Shown in pieces: positions 6,836 to 10,990 of a DNA stretch of 10,990 bases; the stretch's first letter is position 1, and each line of letters begins with the position of its first letter. The stretch is from Schwartzia sp. (in: firmicutes). GTDB lineage: Bacteria; Bacillota; Negativicutes; Selenomonadales; Selenomonadaceae. The stretch covers positions 1 through 10,990 of the forward strand of contig JAGAZS010000105.1 of assembly GCA_017939945.1 (NCBI GenBank), read 5' to 3'. The notes below the pieces were generated by a model. It saw only the letters and a program-made list of their open reading frames with translations, was not told where the DNA came from and searched no databases. Position numbers and translations under genes: made by a program.

Positions 6836-8599
6836 TTATTTGAATTCGTAAAGCTTATGCACCTGATGATACGTTGTGTGCAATAAGTGATGAGAAGTGT
6901 CGGACAACGGCTCTCCGAGGAAGTCTTTGTAAAGCGTGATGATGTCCGGGTTCTCGTGAGACTTCCGGTAGGGGAGGTTCTTGTCGATCTCGTAGAGAGA
7001 CGCGATGCGTTTCTTGCGGATCTCGTTCGTCGTGTCGTAGGGCTGTCCGCCGCCGCCGATGCAGCCGCCGGGGCAGGCCATGATCTCGATGAAGTCGTAG
7101 TCGCATTCGCCCTTTTCGAGACGGTCCATCATCTTACGCGCGTTGCGCAGCGTATGGCAGACCGCGACCTTGACCTTTCGGACGCCGAGGTCGTAAGTCG
7201 CTTCTTTGACGCCCTCGAAGCCGCGCACGTCGTTGAACTCCAGCGGTTTCGCTTCCTTGCCCGTGACCTTCTCGTAGACGGTGCGGAGCGCAGCCTCCAT
7301 GACGCCGCCGGTGGCGCCGAAGATTGCGCCTGCGCCGGAGCCGACGCCCAGCGGGCTGTCGAACTCGCTGTTCGGCAGATCCTTGAACGAAAGGCCGACA
7401 TAATGAATCAGCTTGATGAACTCGCGGGTGGTCAGCACAGCGTCCACATCGCGCATGCCGTCGCGGCCCATTTCCGGCCTTGCCGCCTCGAATTTCTTTG
7501 CGGTGCAGGGCATGATGGCGACGGTGAAGATGTTCTTGACCGGAACGCCTGCGTGTTTCGCGTAGTAGGTTTTCGCAATCGCGCCGAACATCGACATCGG
7601 GGACTTTGCCGTCGAGAGATGCGGCAAAAGATTCGGGTAGTGCTTTTCGATGAAATTGATCCAGCCGGGGCTGCAGGAAGTCAGCATCGGCATTTTTCCG
7701 CCGTTCTCAATCCGGTGCAAAAGCTCCGAGCCTTCTTCCATGATCGTGAGGTCCGCGCTGAAATTCGTGTCGAAGACCTTGTCGAAGCCGAGCATCTTGA
7801 GCGCCGTGACCATCTGTCCGGTGACGATTGCGCCGCCCTCATAGCCAAAGGCGTCGCCGAGAGCCACGCGCACAGCCGGAGCGACTTGCACGATGACGTG
7901 CTTCTCCGGATTTTGCAGCGCGTCGAGCACGACCTGCGTGTCGTCCTTTTCCACGATGGCCGCCGTCGGGCAGACGAGGCTGCACTGGCCGCAAAGCGTG
8001 CAGTCCGTTTTTTCCAGCGGCAGGTTATACGGCGTCGTGACAATCAGGTTGTCGCTGCGTCCCGCGAATGTCAGCGCCTCGACGCCCTGCACGTCCTTGC
8101 AGACGCGGAAGCAGCGGCCGCACTTTATGCACTTCGACGGGTTGCGGACGATGGCCGGGTTCGTGTTTTCCGTCGTGCGCTTTTTCGTCACGTCCGGCAC
8201 ATGGGGAATCTGGACATTGAAACGCGCACAAAGCTCCTGCAATTCGCAGCGGTGATTGCGCGGACAGGTCAGGCAGTCCTTGTCATGGTCAGCCATGATG
8301 AGTTGGAGAATGCCCACCTGCGTGTCGCGGACCAGCTGGGTGTCCGTGAAGACCTCCATGCCTTCCCATACCACCGTCGTGCAGGACGCGGACAGCTTGC
8401 GGCTGCCCTTGACCTCTACCGAGCAGATGCGGCACTTCGCTTTGACCGCCTGGTCGGGATGATAGCAAAGATGCGGAATGTCAATGCCGATCTTCTTGGC
8501 GGCGGCAAGCACCATCGTTCCCGCCGGGACCTCCACCGGGATGTTGTTGATTTTGATATGGACCATTTCGGGCTTTTTCGTTTCGTTCGTATCCGCCAT
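6836..8599 (-). CDS. hydA: [FeFe]-hydrogenase catalytic subunit HydA
   Basis: A 587-residue cytoplasmic subunit that reduces protons to H2 (or the reverse) at the H-cluster. Domains in order are: a plant-type [2Fe-2S] domain with C45, C56, C59 and C73; the His-Cys [4Fe-4S] site with H105, C109, C112 and C118; two ferredoxin [4Fe-4S] sites (C157/160/163/167 and C200/203/206/210); the H-cluster domain with loop L1 TSCSPGW (307-313), L2 MPCTAKKFE with C365 and L3 EIMACPGGCIGGGGQP with C509 and C513; and the fused small-subunit segment (about 530-580). L1 is unusual: serine S310 stands where the classic TSCCPGW has its second cysteine. The protein ends soon after the small-subunit segment, without the extra C-terminal [2Fe-2S] domain of Thermotoga-type HydA. 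ATG overlaps the hydB stop by one base (TAATG) with GGAGGTG upstream. It is the last gene of hydCBA. Confidence 0.95.
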   Translation of the reverse strand: MADTNETKKPEMVHIKINNIPVEVPAGTMVLAAAKKIGIDIPHLCYHPDQAVKAKCRICSVEVKGSRKLSASCTTVVWEGMEVFTDTQLVRDTQVGILQLIMADHDKDCLTCPRNHRCELQELCARFNVQIPHVPDVTKKRTTENTNPAIVRNPSKCIKCGRCFRVCKDVQGVEALTFAGRSDNLIVTTPYNLPLEKTDCTLCGQCSLVCPTAAIVEKDDTQVVLDALQNPEKHVIVQVAPAVRVALGDAFGYEGGAIVTGQMVTALKMLGFDKVFDTNFSADLTIMEEGSELLHRIENGGKMPMLTSCSPGWINFIEKHYPNLLPHLSTAKSPMSMFGAIAKTYYAKHAGVPVKNIFTVAIMPCTAKKFEAARPEMGRDGMRDVDAVLTTREFIKLIHYVGLSFKDLPNSEFDSPLGVGSGAGAIFGATGGVMEAALRTVYEKVTGKEAKPLEFNDVRGFEGVKEATYDLGVRKVKVAVCHTLRNARKMMDRLEKGECDYDFIEIMACPGGCIGGGGQPYDTTNEIRKKRIASLYEIDKNLPYRKSHENPDIITLYKDFLGEPLSDTSHHLLHTTYHQVHKLYEFK

Positions 8600-9849
8600 T
8601 ACGCCACACCTCCGATCTCAAAAATTTTCGGGAAGATCTTCATCGCGGAAAGCAGCGCGTTTTGCGCCGACTCGCCGAGACCGCAGAGGGAAGAAATCGA
8701 CATGATCGTGGCGATTTTCTTCATGTCGCGGATATCCGCCTGTGTCGCTTCTCCCCGTGCCATCTTGTCGAGGATGATCTTGATATGGAGATTGCCTTCA
8801 CGGCAGGGCGTGCACTGGCCGCAGGATTCCTCGGAGAAGAAGTCCTGGGTCATGCGGAGAAAATCGAGGACGCTGGTGCGGCTGTCGACCACGAGGATCG
8901 AACCGGAGCCCACCGTGACGCCCGCCGCCTTCAGATCGTCATAGGTGTACGGCGTGTCGAGAATGCGACCGTCGGAAATCTTGCCCGACGCTCCGCCGAA
9001 CTGGATCAGCCGCAGCGACTGGCCGCCGGGGATGCCCTGACCGAGATCGTAGATGATGTCGCGCACCGTCGTGCCGAAGGGAATCTCATAGACGCCGGGG
9101 CGGCGAACATTGCCGCCGAGACTGACGAGCTTCGTGCCGAGAGACTCGCCGGAGCCGTAGCTGATATACTCGCGCTCGTCGTCTATCAAGAGATGCGGCA
9201 CGATGGAAAAACTCTCCACGTTGTTGACGCAGGTGGGGAGCGCATAGAGACCGCTGACCTTCATAAAAGGGGGCTTCTTGCGCGGACGGCCCGCCTTGCC
9301 CTCGATGGAGCGAATCAGCGCCGTGCCTTCGCCGCAGACATAAGCGCCTGCGCCGGAGTACAAATGGATGTGGAAATTGAATCCCGCGTTCTGGATATTG
9401 TCGCCGAGGAGATTCTTTTCTTCCGCCTGTTTGATCGCGTTCAAGAGCAGCGGGCGCAAGTGGCGGTATTCCTCACGCAAATAAATGTATCCGTCCTGCG
9501 CGTTGACCGTGTAACCGCAAATCGTAATTGCTTCTATTAAATTGAAAGGGTCGTTCTTGATCAGTTCGCGATCCTTGAATGTGCAGGTCTCACCTTCGTC
9601 GGCGTTGCAGATGACGACCTTGTGCGGCGCCTTGACCGCTCGGGACTGGGACCATTTGCGCCCCATATCGTAGGCCGCGCCGCCGCGCCCCTTGACCTTA
9701 GCCTCGGCAATCAGCGACGCGATGTCCTCGCCGTCCATCGCCATCGCGCGCTTCAGGCCTGCGTAGCCGCCGATGGAGAGATAGGAGTCGATCGACATGG
9801 GGTCATACTTGCCGAAATTCCTGGTGATGAATCTTACGTCATTTCCCAT
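8599..9849 (-). CDS. hydB: Hydrogenase diaphorase subunit HydB (NuoF-like, FMN/NADH)
   Basis: A 416-residue NuoF-family flavoprotein expected to bind FMN, NAD(H) and one [4Fe-4S] cluster. It passes electrons between NADH, HydC and HydA. Seen are the FMN loop KGRGGAAYDMGRKW (53-66), NADEGETCTFKDR (82-94), GAGAYVCGEGTAL (166-178) followed by IEGKAGRPRKKPPF, and the cluster motif SCGQCTPCREG with C343, C346, C349 and distant C389. Three motifs depart from the NuoF norm: GRGGAGF is GRGGAAY, NADExEPGT is NADEGETCT and GEETAL is GEGTAL. The protein is NuoF-sized and ends shortly after C389, so it lacks the C-terminal double ferredoxin domain and the N-terminal thioredoxin-like [2Fe-2S] domain of roughly 600-residue bifurcating HydBs. 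The start is ATG 9849, eight bases from AGGAGG (9858-9863 on +). An upstream in-frame start would run into hydC. Confidence 0.94.
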   Translation of the reverse strand: MGNDVRFITRNFGKYDPMSIDSYLSIGGYAGLKRAMAMDGEDIASLIAEAKVKGRGGAAYDMGRKWSQSRAVKAPHKVVICNADEGETCTFKDRELIKNDPFNLIEAITICGYTVNAQDGYIYLREEYRHLRPLLLNAIKQAEEKNLLGDNIQNAGFNFHIHLYSGAGAYVCGEGTALIRSIEGKAGRPRKKPPFMKVSGLYALPTCVNNVESFSIVPHLLIDDEREYISYGSGESLGTKLVSLGGNVRRPGVYEIPFGTTVRDIIYDLGQGIPGGQSLRLIQFGGASGKISDGRILDTPYTYDDLKAAGVTVGSGSILVVDSRTSVLDFLRMTQDFFSEESCGQCTPCREGNLHIKIILDKMARGEATQADIRDMKKIATIMSISSLCGLGESAQNALLSAMKIFPKIFEIGGVA

Positions 9850-9862
9850 AGCGTCCGCCTCC

Positions 9863-10363
9863 TCACATAAATTCCGCGAGCACTTCGCGGACCTTGTCCG
9901 GGGTGTCGAGATGACCGTACACCTTGCCGTTGATGCGGATCGCGGGCGCAACGTCGCAGGCGCCGAAACAGGAAACTTCCTCGATCATGAAGCGCCCGTC
10001 ATAAGTGACCTCGCCCGGCTCGACGCCGAGGATGTCCTTGACTGTCTGGAAGAGTGTGTCGCTGCCGTTGATCTTGCAGGTCACTGAGCGGCAAACCTGC
10101 ACCGGATATTTTGCCCGCGGCTTTTCCGACAGCGCGTTGTAGAACGTCAGGCAGTCGTAAATCACGGACACCTTGATCGGCAATTTTTGCGCGATGTAAA
10201 AGGCGACCGGCCGGGGCACGTACTTCTGCTCGATCAGGTCCTGCACGTCGAGAAGCACGCCGACGATCTGCGTCGCGTCGTGATCGTGCTCGTCCAGCAC
10301 CCGGTCGATCTTTTGCGCCAATTCGTCGGTAATGACAAACTCAGGCGTGACCTCCGTTACCAT
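9863..10363 (-). CDS. hydC: Hydrogenase subunit HydC (NuoE-like [2Fe-2S] protein)
   Basis: A 166-residue thioredoxin-fold ferredoxin of the NuoE family that partners HydB. An N-terminal helical part (about 1-60) is followed by FY-x8-PRAKYPVQVC and the cluster ligands C91 and C96 (C-x4-C) and C132 and C136 (C-x3-C in VSCFGACDVAP). All four ligands are present. The first pair reads CRSVTC rather than the commoner CxGTAC. I start at ATG 10363 because GGGGGG (10371-10376 on +) lies seven bases upstream. The ATG at 10378 adds five residues and has no ribosome site of its own, since it contains that purine run. It is the first gene of hydC-hydB-hydA. The stop lies 13 bases before hydB, with the hydB ribosome site touching the stop, so translation is probably coupled. 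Confidence 0.93.
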   Translation of the reverse strand: MVTEVTPEFVITDELAQKIDRVLDEHDHDATQIVGVLLDVQDLIEQKYVPRPVAFYIAQKLPIKVSVIYDCLTFYNALSEKPRAKYPVQVCRSVTCKINGSDTLFQTVKDILGVEPGEVTYDGRFMIEEVSCFGACDVAPAIRINGKVYGHLDTPDKVREVLAEFM

Positions 10364-10387
10364 CAATATTCCCCCCATAATGACGAA

Positions 10388-10406
10388 GCGCGGCTGCGCC
10401 CCGCGT
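10388..10406 (-). other. Short GC hairpin in the hydCBA leader
   Basis: CGCGG (10389-10393) and CCGCG (10401-10405) can form a five-base stem with a seven-base loop, extended by a G-U pair, about 25 bases before the hydC start. There is no T-run, so it is not a terminator. It may simply shape the leader or be chance. Confidence 0.25.
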
Positions 10407-10434
10407 GTATTATTGCCCGCAGGATGCGAGTCAA
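10407..10434 (-). promoter_or_regulatory. Candidate promoter of hydCBA
   Basis: Reading the - strand, TTGACT (10434-10429) is a good -35. After 16 bases comes TAATAC (10412-10407) as a weaker -10. A second TATAAT (10452-10447) lies further upstream with a poor -35. The surrounding 10431-10560 is conspicuously AT-rich. I looked for a Rex-type operator (TTGTGA dyad) and saw none. Confidence 0.45.
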
Positions 10435-10504
10435 TATATAAATATTATTATAGCAGATGCTTCGCTCTGCGCATAGGAAAATTTAATAGAATTATGTATG
10501 TATA

Positions 10505-10535
10505 CAAAAACGGCGCCGCCAAATGCAGCACCGTT
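10505..10535 (-). terminator. Intrinsic terminator after the TPR-like gene
   Basis: On the - strand AACGGTGC (10535-10528) pairs with GCGCCGTT (10516-10509), eight pairs including one T-G, followed by a T-run (10510-10506). It lies 20 bases past the TPR-like gene's stop and isolates that gene from the hydCBA promoter. Confidence 0.75.
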
Positions 10536-10554
10536 GCAATATATAAATGAAATT

Positions 10555-10990
10555 TTATGAACGGATTTCTCGCAGGAACTGTTCGTATTTTTCCTTGATG
10601 ACTTCGTTGGTTCCGTCCTCGGCCAAAGCTTTTTGGAAATAAGCTTCGGCGGTGTCACGGTTTTCCCGGATGGCTTCCAGCTCGCCCAGTCTCGCGTAAA
10701 CCGTTGCGGCGGAAGAGGCGTTGAAATAAGTTTCCGCTGTAGGCGGCGCTTCCGGGGTTTCATAAAGTGCGGCTGCTTTTTGGAGCGAGGCTCGTGCCTC
10801 CTTCAGCCGATCCATCGCGCAGAGAATCATGCCACGCTCACCGTAAAATTCCGGTTGGTCCGGATACTCGGCCATCGCCATATTTGCCAGCGCGAGCTGT
10901 TCGTCCAGCGGCCAGTTCAGTTGGCGCATGGATTCGATGGCGACATGGAACAGGCCGACGCGGGACGCTACCGGCTGCACCGGCGAATCC
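10555..10990 (-). CDS. TPR-like repeat protein, 5' end outside the window
   Basis: About 145 residues of an acidic, alanine-rich helical protein, running from the window's right edge to TAA at 10557-10555. Two helix pairs look like tetratricopeptide repeats: one around YPDQPEFYGERGMIL then LKEARASLQKAAALYE, and a later one around AATVYARLGELEAI then AEAYFQKALAEDG. TPRs mediate protein-protein contacts, and no catalytic domain is visible in this part. A GTG at 10980 could start it, but it has no ribosome site and the frame stays open to the edge (D-S-P before the V), so I treat it as 5'-truncated by the window. The partner and role cannot be told. It is separated from hydCBA by a terminator, so co-function with the hydrogenase is not implied. 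Confidence 0.7.
   Translation of the reverse strand, partial: DSPVQPVASRVGLFHVAIESMRQLNWPLDEQLALANMAMAEYPDQPEFYGERGMILCAMDRLKEARASLQKAAALYETPEAPPTAETYFNASSAATVYARLGELEAIRENRDTAEAYFQKALAEDGTNEVIKEKYEQFLREIRS

Noticed and set aside
8590..8620. Possible frameshift at the hydB-hydA junction that would explain the missing C-terminal ferredoxin domain of HydB
   Set aside because: The hydB stop overlaps the hydA ATG and HydA begins directly with its own [2Fe-2S] domain. There is no leftover sequence that could encode ferredoxin cysteines, so the short HydB is genuine.
6887..8944. A 685-codon open frame on the + strand opposite hydA and the end of hydB
   Set aside because: It is antisense to a hydrogenase with full cofactor motifs. 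The frame stays open because of GC-rich codon use. Its composition is low-complexity (R, A, D, V, H) and no domain is visible.
10429..10434. AGTCAA (+ strand) as a CtsR half-site near hydC
   Set aside because: It is a single copy with no tandem partner. The same bases read TTGACT on the - strand and are better explained as a -35 element.
1..10990. Mobile elements, CRISPR repeats, tRNA/rRNA genes or a defence system
   Set aside because: No repeated spacer pattern, transposase or integrase motif, cloverleaf or rRNA-like segment was seen. The genes are all housekeeping or metabolic with consistent composition.

Overview
This is a GC-rich stretch (roughly 58-60 % by eye) from a low-GC-lineage Firmicute with high-GC DNA. 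The complete ctsR-mcsA-mcsB-clpC stress operon is a Firmicutes signature. Together with a trimeric [FeFe]-hydrogenase it points to an anaerobe, and I would guess Negativicutes (Selenomonas/Mitsuokella-like). That genus-level guess is inference and was not tested. I see no mobile element, CRISPR array, tRNA or rRNA.

Layout, left to right. (1) At 1-298 is the end of an upstream unit: a small two-helix membrane protein resembling AtpZ/AtpI, closed by an intrinsic terminator (303-335). (2) At 359-5157 is the protein-quality-control operon on the + strand. It has a clear sigma-A promoter (TTGCGA-17-TATAAT) with an AGTCAA direct repeat at the expected transcription start. The genes follow as ctsR (446-892), mcsA (913-1458), mcsB (1445-2533) and clpC (2530-4998). 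A 45-codon small membrane-type ORF (4979-5116) overlaps the end of clpC, and a strong terminator follows (5117-5157). (3) At 5202-6776 is a CLC-type chloride/proton antiporter with a C-terminal RCK_C domain. It ends at a hairpin (6791-6822) shared with the convergent hydrogenase operon. (4) At 10378-6836, on the - strand, is hydC-hydB-hydA, a compact NADH-linked [FeFe]-hydrogenase with tightly packed genes. (5) At 10555-10990, on the - strand, is the 3' part of a TPR-like gene with its own terminator (10505-10535).

How the genes work together. CtsR represses the class III heat-shock genes. McsB, activated by the zinc-finger protein McsA, phosphorylates arginines on proteins, and ClpC (with ClpP, not encoded here) unfolds the marked proteins. 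HydC and HydB (NuoE/NuoF-like) pass NADH electrons to HydA, which makes H2.

The window is mostly conventional. The points worth a second look are as follows. The hydrogenase is a short form, lacking the extra Fe-S domains of the well-known bifurcating enzymes. HydA has serine where the textbook H-cluster loop has a second cysteine. HydB has altered nucleotide-site motifs. McsB lacks the arginine of its RDxxRA phospho-arginine sensor. A well-supported small ORF follows clpC. The CtsR-box-like repeat has unusual spacing.
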